Shown here one piece after another: positions 16,812 through 26,146 of a stretch of 64,000 nucleotides of DNA (the first letter of the stretch is position 1; every line of letters begins with the position of its first letter). The notes under the pieces were generated by a model. That model was not told the origin of the DNA and searched no databases. It was given only the letters and a program-made list of their open reading frames with translations. Both the position numbers and the translations under genes were made by a program. Origin of the DNA: Streptomyces sp. HUAS ZL42 (lineage in GTDB: Bacteria > Actinomycetota > Actinomycetes > Streptomycetales > Streptomycetaceae); contig NZ_CP160403.1 of the NCBI RefSeq assembly GCF_040782645.1, forward strand, positions 9,802,887 through 9,866,886, in the 5' to 3' direction.

Positions 16812-18986
16812 TCAGGTGCCTGCCTCGGCGGGATGGGTGTGGGCAGGAGGGGCGGTGGAGAGGGGGAGGGTGAAGTAGAAGCAGGTGCCGCCGCCGGGGT
16901 TGTCGCCTGCGGCGATGGTGCCGCCGTGGCGTTCGATGATGCGGCGGCAGATGGACAGGCCAAGGCCGGTGCCGGTGTATTCCTTGCCGGTGTGGGCGCG
17001 GTGGAAGCTGTTGAAGATCGCGTCGTGTTGTCCGGCGGGGATGCCGATGCCGTTGTCCGCGATCTCGATGCGCGCCTGGCCCTGTCCAGCTGCCTGGCCG
17101 CTGACGGTGATGTGGGGGCGGGTGCCGGGGGCGGTGTATTTGATCGCGTTGCCGATCAGGTTGTCGAGGACCTGGCGCACCATCGCCGCATCGGCGTGGA
17201 CGGCCGGCAGCGGTTGGACGTCGATCTGCGGCGGCGGACTGTCGTGGGTGGCGCGGTGCTCTTCGATGCGGGCGGCGGCGACGGCTTGGATCAGCTCGGT
17301 CAGGTCCACATCTTCCGTGTTCAGGGGACGGCTGCCGGCGGTGGCGTGGTCGAGGAGGTCGTGGATGAGATCCCGCATCCGGGCGGTCGTGGTGCTCACC
17401 CGCTCAAGTGCCCATTGCATCTGGCCGTCCTGGTCGGCGAGTTCGTCCTGGAGGATCTCCGTGTAGCCGCCGATCGCGGTCAGCGGGGACTTCAGGTCAT
17501 GGGCGACGACCCCGGCGAAATTCTTCAGTTCGGCTTCCTGGGTCTTTTGGGCGGTGATGTCGTGGAAGACGGCGACGGCGCCCGGCCGTCCGTCGGCGCT
17601 GATCATGGGGCGGGCGGAGACGGTGATGTGGACGCCGTCGGGTCGGCCGGCGTTGCGGATGACCATCTCGACCTGGTCGGTGGATTCTCCGGCCAATGCC
17701 CGGATGATCGGGAGTTGTTCGGTGGGGAAGGGGTCGGTGCCGCCTGGGAGGAACACGCCGTAGTGGCCGTGCCAGCTCTCCGGGCCGCCGTGGGCTTGCC
17801 CGATGCCCAGCAGCCGGTCCGCAGCGGGATTGTGCAGGAGGAATTCACCGTTTTCGTCGATGACGGCGACGCCGTCGCTGATGTTGTCCATCACCGCTTC
17901 GAGCAGCTCGGCGTGACGGCGGGCCGCCGCCTCCGCGGTGCGCAGGCCGGCGGTGGCCTGCTGGACCTGGCGGCGGGCCCGGGTGCGGCCCGTGGCCAGC
18001 ACGTACACCAGCACGGTCAGCAGGCCGGTCAGCACCACGGCGGCAGCAGTGACCACGGTGGGGACGAAGAGGCTGCCGCCGGGCAAGGCGTCGGCAGGTG
18101 CGGCCGCACGCAGGACCCACTCGCGGTTGTCCACACGGACCGTCCGCTGCGCATGGACGTCCCGGGGGCCCGCGGAGGCGGCGCGCAGAGCGGCGACGCG
18201 GACCGGGCGGTCGTGGGTGTCTTGTGCGTACAGGGCCACGTCCACGGTGCCCTGGGCGGTATGAGCGAGTGCGGCGCCGGTGAAGTTCTGCCCCCGCAGG
18301 CTCATCGTCACCCAGCCCAGCAGCGGCCCGGCACGCCCCGTGCCCGTCGGTGGGTAGACGGGGGCGGCCAGAACAAAGGAGTTCTGACGGCGTGCCGTGG
18401 GCAGGTTCCGGTCGGCCAGCAACTGGTAGGTGGCCGACAGCGTCACCGCACCCGTCGCCTTCGCACGGGCGACGGTGTCGACGAATTGCGGGATCTGGGA
18501 GGCGTCCACACCGGGGCGGCGGCCGGGAGCAGTACCCAGCTGCTGGACGAAGACGGCGAAGAGGTGCTCACGGCCCGTCGTGCGGGGCTGCAGGGTCAGT
18601 GCGGTGGCCCCGCGCGAGCGCCAGCGTTCCTGGACCGCTGCGACCTCGCCGTCGCCTGCCGGCACCACGTAGGCGACCGAGCCGACGCCGGGCAGCTTCA
18701 TCGGGCGCAGCGGCTCGGTACTGGCCATGAATTCTTCCCGGGTGAGCGGATCGAGAACGGCGGCGGTGGCAGCCACTTGGCGTAGTGCATCCTCATACCG
18801 CCGCGTCTCCGCAGTGACCCGCTCGGCGATCAGGTCAGCCCGCCGGTCCAAGAACTGCTGGGCCGCTTCGTGCGACTGCCGCACCAGGAAGACGCACAAC
18901 ACCACGGACACAGCCAGGCCCACCGCCGCGACCGGCAGCGACAGCGCAAGCCCTGACCGTTCGACGCCTCCGGCTAGGCGGTGCAC
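16812..18986 (-). CDS. CHASE-PAS sensor histidine kinase
   Basis: 724 residues if translation begins at GTG 18986; the frame is open to an ATG at 19151 but the extra residues are Cys/Arg-rich and not convincing. Order of parts: membrane helix (LSLPVAAVGLAVSVVLCVFL), extracytoplasmic CHASE domain (FMASTEPLRPMKLPGVGSVA; GVDASQIPQFVDTVARAKAT), second membrane helix (VVTAAAVVLTGLLTVLVYVL), PAS domain (NISDGVAVIDENGEFLLHNP), HisKA with the phospho-accepting His496 (VVAHDLKSPL) and HATPase (DNLIGNAIKYT; DNGIGIP; GTGLGLSICRRI). It autophosphorylates in response to an outside ligand. A terminator separates it from the response-regulator gene upstream on the same strand. Confidence 0.92.
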   Translation of the reverse strand: MHRLAGGVERSGLALSLPVAAVGLAVSVVLCVFLVRQSHEAAQQFLDRRADLIAERVTAETRRYEDALRQVAATAAVLDPLTREEFMASTEPLRPMKLPGVGSVAYVVPAGDGEVAAVQERWRSRGATALTLQPRTTGREHLFAVFVQQLGTAPGRRPGVDASQIPQFVDTVARAKATGAVTLSATYQLLADRNLPTARRQNSFVLAAPVYPPTGTGRAGPLLGWVTMSLRGQNFTGAALAHTAQGTVDVALYAQDTHDRPVRVAALRAASAGPRDVHAQRTVRVDNREWVLRAAAPADALPGGSLFVPTVVTAAAVVLTGLLTVLVYVLATGRTRARRQVQQATAGLRTAEAAARRHAELLEAVMDNISDGVAVIDENGEFLLHNPAADRLLGIGQAHGGPESWHGHYGVFLPGGTDPFPTEQLPIIRALAGESTDQVEMVIRNAGRPDGVHITVSARPMISADGRPGAVAVFHDITAQKTQEAELKNFAGVVAHDLKSPLTAIGGYTEILQDELADQDGQMQWALERVSTTTARMRDLIHDLLDHATAGSRPLNTEDVDLTELIQAVAAARIEEHRATHDSPPPQIDVQPLPAVHADAAMVRQVLDNLIGNAIKYTAPGTRPHITVSGQAAGQGQARIEIADNGIGIPAGQHDAIFNSFHRAHTGKEYTGTGLGLSICRRIIERHGGTIAAGDNPGGGTCFYFTLPLSTAPPAHTHPAEAGT

Positions 18987-19225
18987 CCGCGCAAACACAG
19001 CACAGATCTTCTGCGGACCAGCAGGCGCACAACGGCACCGACACGCCCACGGGGGACCGGACAGGCCGGTGTCGAAGCCGAACCCCTCCGCGGCGCCCAG
19101 GCCCAGCATGCGCCGGGTCTCCGCCACTGGGATGTCGCGGGCTCCTGCCATCGCATCGACATGAACTGAGCCAGGCCGTCAGCCTCGCGGTCTGCCTCGC
19201 CGCCAACCGGGGGCAGCCTGACGCC

Positions 19226-19264
19226 GACGACCCCTGGTCTCGGAGGGGGAGACCAGGGGTCGTC
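19226..19264. terminator. Strong hairpin terminator
   Basis: A perfect 16-bp inverted repeat (GACGACCCCTGGTCTC and its complement) with a 7-base G/A-rich loop. It lies downstream of the minus-strand response-regulator gene and upstream of the kinase start, so it most likely ends the regulator's transcript. Confidence 0.8.
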
Positions 19265-19536
19265 TGCCATGACAGGACGCTCACCGGAGCCATGAACTCC
19301 ACAATCCCTTGAGTGTCGGGCCGGGAGGCGACCGGGGACCGTGGACGATCCGATGCACGAGTGTCATCCGAGCCAACGCGCATCGCCGAGCATGGTCACG
19401 GCGTCGTCAAGCTCCTGCGTCCGCACGACGGCTGGTACCGTCTCGCACCCCAGGCTCAGGTCGCGGTGGCGGTTGTAGGCGGCGAGTTCCACGAAACACG
19501 GAGGCGCTCGGGCTCCCATGCCTCGCCAGAGGGAAT

Positions 19537-19914
19537 TTACCGGCTCGCCCTGGCCAAGACCGCCTCGACTCGGATGGAGAGCTCCCGCGGGCTGAAGGGC
19601 TTGATGATGTAGTCGTCCGCGCCCGCCTCGAAACCGGTCTCGACATCTCCCTCCTGGGAGCGGGCGGTGATCAGGATGATCGGCAGCGCGGCAGTCTCTG
19701 GTGCGGCACGCAGTTGACGGCACAAGTCCAGTCCGGAGATGCCCGGCATGCGGATGTCCAGCAAAGCGATGTCGACCTTCAGCTCGCGCACAGCCTGAAG
19801 CGCCCGCAGGCCGTCCTCCACGGTCGTCACCTCATGGCCGCCCTGCGTCAGCTTGAAGGCAACAAGATCCCTGATGTCGGCGTCATCGTCTGCGACCAAA
19901 ACACACGCCATCAA
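19537..19914 (-). CDS. Single-domain response regulator
   Basis: 125 residues, a receiver domain only. The acidic pocket (VADDDADI), phospho-accepting Asp53 in LLDIRMPG, the Thr/Ala switch (ILITARS) and Lys105 (DDYIIKPFSP) are all present. With no output domain it probably works as a phosphate shuttle or by protein contact, like CheY/DivK-type proteins, for the CHASE kinase downstream on the same strand or the Hpt-bearing hybrid kinase that diverges from it. Start ATG 19914 or 19911; GAGGAATTG-type spacing precedes. Confidence 0.9.
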   Translation of the reverse strand: MMACVLVADDDADIRDLVAFKLTQGGHEVTTVEDGLRALQAVRELKVDIALLDIRMPGISGLDLCRQLRAAPETAALPIILITARSQEGDVETGFEAGADDYIIKPFSPRELSIRVEAVLARASR

Positions 19915-20537
19915 TTCTCCCCGAGGCCCCGGCGGAGCGTCGTCGGCACCGAACCGAACCGATTGGCCAACAGTCCGCTCAGCACCCCTATGACTCCGCC
20001 TTCTTGATCCATAATTGCACCATACTGCCCGCCCGGCCGGTGAAGGGCTGCTCAGCAGCGATGTCGGCTCAACCCCAAGGCGCTCGCGGCGGGCGGGGCC
20101 GCGGCGGCCACGCGCAGCACGCCACGCCCCGTACCACTCAGGTTCAAGAAACAGTCACTTCGAGCCGCGCCTGCCGCTCGATTTGCGATTTTCAGTGGTT
20201 CGTCCTTCGCTGGAAGTGTCCCTTGCCGCCCGAGAAGGATTGATTACTTTCCGTCATCACCCCGCGATCTGGGGTGTGAGGAGTCAAATGGTGGCTGGTT
20301 TAGCACCGGTCACTCATCTCCATCGCAATGATCGGCACCTGAGTGGACGGTCGCCCCCACCTCCGTGCCGGTTGCGGCAACCGCTGCGTGGGTGTGTGGC
20401 CTCGTGGTTCAAGGTGACCATGTACGACCGGCCCCCTGCTATCACCCGCCGCCAGGCGACACCGCGCAGAAGCGTTGCGGCCGTGTCGAAAAGCCTGGCC
20501 GCCCTCGTCGTCGGGCATCACACGTGGAGGCAGACCC
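19915..20537. other. Divergent intergenic region
   Basis: 623 bp between the divergent response-regulator and hybrid-kinase genes. It should hold both promoters. A stretch around 20150-20300 is more AT-rich than its surroundings (for example GATTTGCGATTTTCAG), as expected for promoter DNA. No gene is seen. Confidence 0.5.
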
Positions 20538-23321
20538 ATGGGGCCCACCAACCCGCCCAGGCAGTACGCGGCCGACGACGAGGAACGGTTCCGGCTGCTG
20601 GTGAAGAATTCCCCCGACTTGGTCTTCCGGCGCACGATCGACGGCGTCTACGAGGAGGTCTCCGCGGCGGGAGCGGCGCTGCTGGGCAGGCCGGTCGAGG
20701 AGATCGTGGGAACGTCGGCGGAGTCATGGGTGCACCAGGGCGACGTGGAGGAGTTCGAGTGGGCGGAGCGGGATCTGCTCCGCGACGGCCGGGTGGTGGT
20801 GTGTCTGCGGCTGCGGCACGCCGACGGTCACTCGATGTGGACCGAACTGACGTCCTGGGTGGTCCGGGACGCCGCAAGCGAGCCGCTGGAAGTGCGGGGG
20901 TTCATCCGCGAGGCGGCGGGCCAGCGGCGCAGGGAGGAAGCGCTGCGGCTGCTCCAACAGCAGGCACGCTCGGTCATCGAGACCGCACGCGACGCCTTCG
21001 TCTCCATCGACGAGGACGGCCTGGTCATCGACTGGAACCAGAGCGCCGAGAAGCTGTTCGGATTCACCCATCGCGAAGCGATGGGCCGCCCGCTGACGGA
21101 CACGATCATCCCCGAGCGGTACCGCGCCGCACACACGGCCGGTCTGCAGCGGGTGCTGTCCGGAGGAGACGCCCACGTGCTGGGGCGCCGGGTCGAGCTC
21201 CAGGCTCTGCACCGCGACGGCCACGAGATTCCGGTCGAACTGGAGGTGTGGCGGCTGAAGTCGGCGAAGGCACGCTGCTTCAACGCCTTCATCCGTGACA
21301 TCACCGAGCACAAGCAGGCCGAAGCAGCCCTGGCGGAGGCGCGCGACCAGGCGATCGCCGCGTCCCAGGCGAAGTCGCAGTTCGTCGCCTCGATGAGTCA
21401 CGAGATCCGCACCCCCATGAACGGCGTGATCGGGCTGAGCAACCTGCTGCTGGGCACCGCGCTGGATGCCCAGCAGCGCCGCTACGCCGAGGGCATCCAG
21501 GCCGCGGGCTCCGCGCTGCTGTCGCTGATCAACGACATCCTGGACTTCTCCAAACTGGAGGCGGGCAAGCTGGAACTGGAAGACGTTGCCTACAGCCCGC
21601 AGGTGCTGGTGGAGGAGGTCGTCGCGCTGGTCGCGCAGACGCCCCAGGCGCAGGGTCTGGAACTGCTCAGTGACTGCCATCCAGATCTGCCGGTGATGGT
21701 GCTCGGCGACGCCGCACGGCTGCGGCAGATCCTGCTCAACCTCGCGTCGAACGCGGTGAAGTTCACCGAGTCCGGCGAGGTGGTCCTGCGTGCTCTCCCT
21801 GCTTCGGACCGGTCCTTCGCGGCGGGCGGAGCGTGGCTGCGCTTCGAGGTGGCCGACACCGGCATCGGCATTGCCGAGGCGGACCAGGAGCGGATGTTCG
21901 ATGCCTTCTCGCAGGCAGATGCCTCCACCACTCGCCGCTACGGCGGCACCGGCCTGGGGTTGGCCATCTGCCGCAGGCTCACCGAGGCCATGGGCGGCTC
22001 CATCGGCGTCACCAGCCGGCTCGGCCAGGGCAGCACATTCTGGTTCACCGTGCCGGCGCAGGCACCCGACACGCCTCAACAACCGTCAGCGCCTGTCCAG
22101 CCGGTCGTTCTGCGCGGTCTGCGGGTACTGGTCGTGGACGACAACGAGACTAACCGCCTCATCCTCGACACCCAGCTGCGCCGGTGGCACATGCAGCCGA
22201 CCCTGGTCGCCAGCGGCCCTCAGGCCCTGGTGGCCCTGCACGAGGCGGCGGCCGCGGGCCGGGCCTTCGACCTGGCCCTGCTGGATATGTGTATGCCGGA
22301 CATGGACGGCCTGGAGCTCGCCCGCCGGATCACCACCGACCGCAGCCTCGGCCGGGTACGGCTGCTGATGCTCAGCTCCAGCACACCGCTGTCGGCCGCC
22401 GAACTGACCGCGGCCGGTATCGCCCGCAGCCTGCCCAAGCCCATCTCACAGTCCGAACTCATGGACGCCCTGGTCGAACTCATCACCCACAGGCCGACGG
22501 TCGCCACGTCAGCACCGCCGTCGGCCCCATCATCCACACCACCGCCGGCCCACCGCGGACATCTGCTGCTGGTGGAGGACAACGACATCAACCAGATGGT
22601 GGCGCAAGGCATCCTCAGCCGCCTCGGCTACAGTGCCGACATCGCCACCGACGGCATTCACGCCCTGCACATGACCCAGGAGAACAGCTACCAGGCCGTA
22701 CTGATGGACTGCCAGATGCCCCGTATGGACGGCTACGACGCCACCCGGGAGCTGCGCCGCCGGGAACAGGACAGCGGCCAGCACCTGCCGGTGATCGCCA
22801 TGACCGCCAGTGCCCTGGCCGAGGACCGGGACCGGTGTCTGGCCGCGGGCATGGACGACTACATCTCCAAACCCGTCAGCGCGGACGAGCTGGAACAGGC
22901 TCTCGCCCGCTGGGTCCACCCCACCGGCCCACCCGCGGACGTGGAGGACCTGGGTGCCTCCATCGAGCAGCGGCTGGACGAACTACGCGGCGCCGGCACC
23001 CCGGCCGAGAACGAACTGGTGGACCGGCTGGTCGACCACTTCCTCACCCGGGCCCCCGAGATGACCGGCGCACTGTTCCACGCGCTGGACCGCCACGACA
23101 CCCGGGATATCGCCAAGCTGGCCCACAGTCTCAAGGGCGCTGCCGGCAACCTGGGCGCCCAGAGTCTGGCCGACTGCTGCCAGGAACTCGAGCAGCACGC
23201 AGGCGCCGGGACGCCTGCCCCGCTGGCCGAGGCCGCTCCCCGGCTCCAGGCAGAACTCGACCGCACCTGCCGCATCCTGGCCACGCTCCGCTCCCGCCCT
23301 CGCGGCCGCGAACCGCAATGA
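20538..23321 (+). CDS. Hybrid histidine kinase, PAS-PAS-HK-REC-REC-Hpt
   Basis: 927 residues from ATG 20538, with GGAGG 7 bp upstream. Two PAS domains (FRLLVKNSPDLVFRR; ARDAFVSIDEDGLVIDWNQS), HisKA with His288 (SMSHEIRTPMNG), HATPase (LNLASNAVKFT; DTGIGI; GGTGLGLAICR), two receivers with Asp583 (LLDMCMPDMDG) and Asp724 (LMDCQMPRMDG), and a C-terminal Hpt with His863 (AHSLKGAAGNLG). No membrane helix is seen, so it is cytoplasmic. This is a complete four-step phosphorelay module (BarA/ArcB-like order) in one chain, rare in Streptomyces. The likely outlet is the adjacent single-domain regulator or the GGDEF protein downstream; that link is inferred. Confidence 0.93.
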   Translation: MGPTNPPRQYAADDEERFRLLVKNSPDLVFRRTIDGVYEEVSAAGAALLGRPVEEIVGTSAESWVHQGDVEEFEWAERDLLRDGRVVVCLRLRHADGHSMWTELTSWVVRDAASEPLEVRGFIREAAGQRRREEALRLLQQQARSVIETARDAFVSIDEDGLVIDWNQSAEKLFGFTHREAMGRPLTDTIIPERYRAAHTAGLQRVLSGGDAHVLGRRVELQALHRDGHEIPVELEVWRLKSAKARCFNAFIRDITEHKQAEAALAEARDQAIAASQAKSQFVASMSHEIRTPMNGVIGLSNLLLGTALDAQQRRYAEGIQAAGSALLSLINDILDFSKLEAGKLELEDVAYSPQVLVEEVVALVAQTPQAQGLELLSDCHPDLPVMVLGDAARLRQILLNLASNAVKFTESGEVVLRALPASDRSFAAGGAWLRFEVADTGIGIAEADQERMFDAFSQADASTTRRYGGTGLGLAICRRLTEAMGGSIGVTSRLGQGSTFWFTVPAQAPDTPQQPSAPVQPVVLRGLRVLVVDDNETNRLILDTQLRRWHMQPTLVASGPQALVALHEAAAAGRAFDLALLDMCMPDMDGLELARRITTDRSLGRVRLLMLSSSTPLSAAELTAAGIARSLPKPISQSELMDALVELITHRPTVATSAPPSAPSSTPPPAHRGHLLLVEDNDINQMVAQGILSRLGYSADIATDGIHALHMTQENSYQAVLMDCQMPRMDGYDATRELRRREQDSGQHLPVIAMTASALAEDRDRCLAAGMDDYISKPVSADELEQALARWVHPTGPPADVEDLGASIEQRLDELRGAGTPAENELVDRLVDHFLTRAPEMTGALFHALDRHDTRDIAKLAHSLKGAAGNLGAQSLADCCQELEQHAGAGTPAPLAEAAPRLQAELDRTCRILATLRSRPRGREPQ

Positions 23322-23368
23322 GGCCCAACCGCTTACCGCCACGCGGTGGGAGCGGGGAAGGAGGGGCA

Positions 23369-24952
23369 GTGGGCACGGTTCACCTCCGAATGCCCTCCCG
23401 ACGCGATGCGCCGGCCTGGGCGTATGCGGGAGCAGGGACCGCGGTGATCGTGACGTATCTGGTCACCTCCTCCCCGGCGCGCTACATGCTGGGCGCGCTG
23501 ATCTCTGCCTCGGTCGTGGTCGCCATCGCAGTGGGCGTGAGCAGGAACAGGCCGCCGTCGCTACTTTCCTGGACCCTGTTCGCGGCGGGTATGGCACCGT
23601 ACGCGGCGGCGGACACGATCTGGGGTCTGTACCAGGTCCGCGGCGCCGAGGTGCCCTTCCCCGGTGTGGCCGACTGGCTCTACCTGGGCAGCTACCTGCT
23701 CTTCACGGCCGGTCTGGTGATGCTGGCCCGGCAGCAGGCGGGCCGCCTGCACTGGGCGGGCCTGCTGGACGCGGGCATCGTCACGCTGGGATTTGCCACC
23801 CTGGCCTGGGCGTTCATCCTCGCCCCCTACCTGCGCAGCGACATGTCCGCGGGGCCGCTCGCCCTGTCCATCGCCTATCCCGCCACCGACCTGGTACTGC
23901 TGTCCGTGGCCGCGCGGCTGATGCTCACCACCGGCACCCGCACCCCCTCGTTCCTGCTGTGCCTCGGATGGCTGGTGGTCCTGCTCGCCGCCGACGGCCT
24001 CTACTACGGCACACAGGCCACGACGGGGACCGCGATCGCGGAGGACGTCTCCGAAGTGGCGTGGATGGCCTCCTCCCTGCTGCTGGGGACGGCGGCACTG
24101 CACCCGTCCGTGGCCCGCCCGTCGCGGCTGGCGGCCGACCAGGAACATCTCCCCCCGCGGCGGTTGTCGATCCTGATCGCCCTGATCCTGATGGGGCCGT
24201 TGATCGTGCTGGCCAATATCGGCGGTATCCGGGACCAGCCCGTGGACGTCACGGTGATCGTCGGCATGATGGCCAGCCTGTCGCTTCTGTTGCTGCTGCG
24301 CGTGGCGTTCCTGGCCCAGTACGCCCAGGGCAGGGCCACCGCCCTCGCCGCCTCACTGCGGGAACAGGCCCAGCTCCAAAAACAGCTGAGCCATCAGGCC
24401 ACCCACGACCCGCTGACCGGCCTGGCCAACCGGGCCCTGCTCAACGAACGCCTGGAACTCGCCCTCGGCCGGTGTTCCACCGCTTGCGCTGCCGGACTGC
24501 TGATGCTCGATCTCGACGGCTTCAAGGACGTCAACGACACCCTCGGGCACCCGGCCGGCGACGAACTGCTCATCGACGTCGCAGGACGGCTGACCAGCAG
24601 GGTCCGTGAGCAGGACCTGGTGGCCAGGCTCGGCGGCGACGAATTCGCCCTCCTCGTGGAGGACGTGGATGCCCAGACACTGCACGACTACGCCACGCGC
24701 ATACTCGACGCCTTCCAGGACCCCTTCCTGCTCTCCCACGGTGATTGCGTCGACGTGACCACCAGCATCGGGACGCGGAGCATCACCCGCCCGACGGCGC
24801 CCGCTCAGGCGCTGCGGGACGCCGACACCGCCCTGTACCGGGCCAAAACCGCAGGCAAGAACCAGATCGCCTTCTTCGAAAACCCACAGCACCCTGTCGC
24901 TCCCACGCCGCAGGACGACGCCGGACACGGGCGAGCACCCAAGAACCCTTGA
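23369..24952 (+). CDS. Membrane diguanylate cyclase (GGDEF)
   Basis: 527 residues from GTG 23369 with GGAGGGG just upstream, 47 bp after the hybrid kinase and therefore probably co-transcribed. Residues about 15-310 form eight to nine membrane helices of the MHYT/MASE-like sensor type; a short coiled coil leads to the GGDEF domain with the canonical active site LGGDEFALL at residues 421-429 and the substrate loop DLDGFKDVNDTLGHPAGDEL. No I-site RxxD five residues upstream of GGDEF is obvious, and there is no EAL domain. It should make c-di-GMP, which in Streptomyces holds back sporulation via BldD. Control by the neighbouring phosphorelay is inferred. Confidence 0.92.
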   Translation: MGTVHLRMPSRRDAPAWAYAGAGTAVIVTYLVTSSPARYMLGALISASVVVAIAVGVSRNRPPSLLSWTLFAAGMAPYAAADTIWGLYQVRGAEVPFPGVADWLYLGSYLLFTAGLVMLARQQAGRLHWAGLLDAGIVTLGFATLAWAFILAPYLRSDMSAGPLALSIAYPATDLVLLSVAARLMLTTGTRTPSFLLCLGWLVVLLAADGLYYGTQATTGTAIAEDVSEVAWMASSLLLGTAALHPSVARPSRLAADQEHLPPRRLSILIALILMGPLIVLANIGGIRDQPVDVTVIVGMMASLSLLLLLRVAFLAQYAQGRATALAASLREQAQLQKQLSHQATHDPLTGLANRALLNERLELALGRCSTACAAGLLMLDLDGFKDVNDTLGHPAGDELLIDVAGRLTSRVREQDLVARLGGDEFALLVEDVDAQTLHDYATRILDAFQDPFLLSHGDCVDVTTSIGTRSITRPTAPAQALRDADTALYRAKTAGKNQIAFFENPQHPVAPTPQDDAGHGRAPKNP

Positions 24953-24975
24953 TCTTCCCGCCCACCGGCCTGTGC

Positions 24976-26146
24976 TACTGACCTTGGCGTTATAGCGTCT
25001 GGTCCTTGTCGGGCCGGGTGACAGGGCCTGTCTGGGCTGGCAGCCCGGAAGTATGCGGTATCCGGATGGGGGCGGGCTGACCGCCGAGCAGCGCAAGTGC
25101 CGCGAAGAGGTACGCATGCGGGCCGCTGACCTCTTCGAGGAGGACGTGAAAGTCCCATTCATCGCCCGGGAGTTACGGGTGAGTGAGAAGTCGGTCTACC
25201 AGTGGCGCCGCGCCTGGAAGGCGGGCGGGCGGGAAGCGTTACGTTCCCAGGGCCCCCGGGCTATGACTGCCGCCTCGGCCCCCACCTGCAGGCCAGGCTC
25301 GCGACATGGCTCGACGAGGGGCCGGCCGCGCACGGCTGGACGGACGACCAGATGTGGACTGCCGCACGGGTGCGCACGCTGATCGGACGGAAGTTCCACC
25401 TCTCCTACAGCGTCTCCGGTGTCACGCGGCTGCTGCACCGGATGGGCTTCAGCGTGCAGGTGCCTGCCCGGCCCGCTGCCGAACGTGACGAGGCCGCGAT
25501 CACCGCATGGCGGGAGGCGACCTGGCAGGAGGTAAAACCCTCCGGGCGGCGACCGGCGCGTTCGTCTGCTTCGAGGACGAAGCCGGCGTGACCGGCCGTC
25601 CGCCCAAGGGCCGCGCCTGGGGCCGACGCGGCATCACCCCGACGGTACGCGTTTCAGGCCGTGGCCGTGGGCGCCTGTCAGTGGCCGGGCTGCTGTGCTA
25701 CCGGCCCGGCCTGCCCGCCCGCCTGTGCTACCGGCTGCGCCGGCATACCGGCCGCAAGGGCGAGCGCCGCTCGCTCGGCGAGAGCGACTACATCCGCCTG
25801 CTGGATGGCGCCCACCAGCTACTGAAGGCCCCGCTGATCGTGGTGTGGGACCGGCTGAGCACCCACATCTCCACGGCGATGAAGGTGCTGGTGGCCGAGC
25901 GGGAATGGCTGACCGTGGTCCTGCTACCCGGGTATGCGCCCGAGCTCAACCCGGTCGAGGGCCTGTGGGCACATATCAAGCGGAGCCTGGCCAACCTCGC
26001 CGCCCGCACCCTCAGCGAGCTGGAGACTCTGCTCCGCAAGCGTCTCAAGGCGCTGCAGTACCGACACACCATCCTCGGCGGATTCCTCGCCGGCACGGGC
26101 CTCGCCCTCGACAGACCGAACTGACCCTAACGAGCTGAGGTCAGTA
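24976..26146 (+). mobile_element. IS630-family insertion sequence
   Basis: The left end TACTGACCTTGGCGTTATAG and the right end, read inward, TACTGACCTCAGCTCGTTAG form imperfect terminal inverted repeats, each starting with the TA dinucleotide that IS630 elements duplicate. Length 1,171 bp with one transposase gene in three frames. The right end lies directly against a TPR gene that lacks its start. Confidence 0.85.
25053..26124 (+). pseudogene. IS630-family transposase in three frames
   Basis: Starts at ATG 25053. The HTH part (VKVPFIARELRVSEKSVYQW RRAW, shown in two pieces) ends at SQGP; the protein continues one base back as PGYDCRLGPHLQARLATWLD and LLHRMGFSVQVPARP, and after EVK again one base back as TLRAATGAFVCFEDEAG. 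The DDE catalytic residues are visible in FEDEAG, VVWDRLSTH and ELNPVEGLWAHIK. Both shifts are -1, at GGGCCCCCGGG (about 25247) and GTAAAACCC (about 25532). They may be indels that inactivate the gene, sequencing errors in short homopolymers, or frameshift sites. Confidence 0.85.

Noticed and set aside
18987..19151. Longer N-terminus of the CHASE kinase from ATG 19151
   Set aside because: The added 55 residues are Cys/Arg/Pro-rich and do not look like a signal or membrane part; GTG 18986 just before the membrane helix is preferred.
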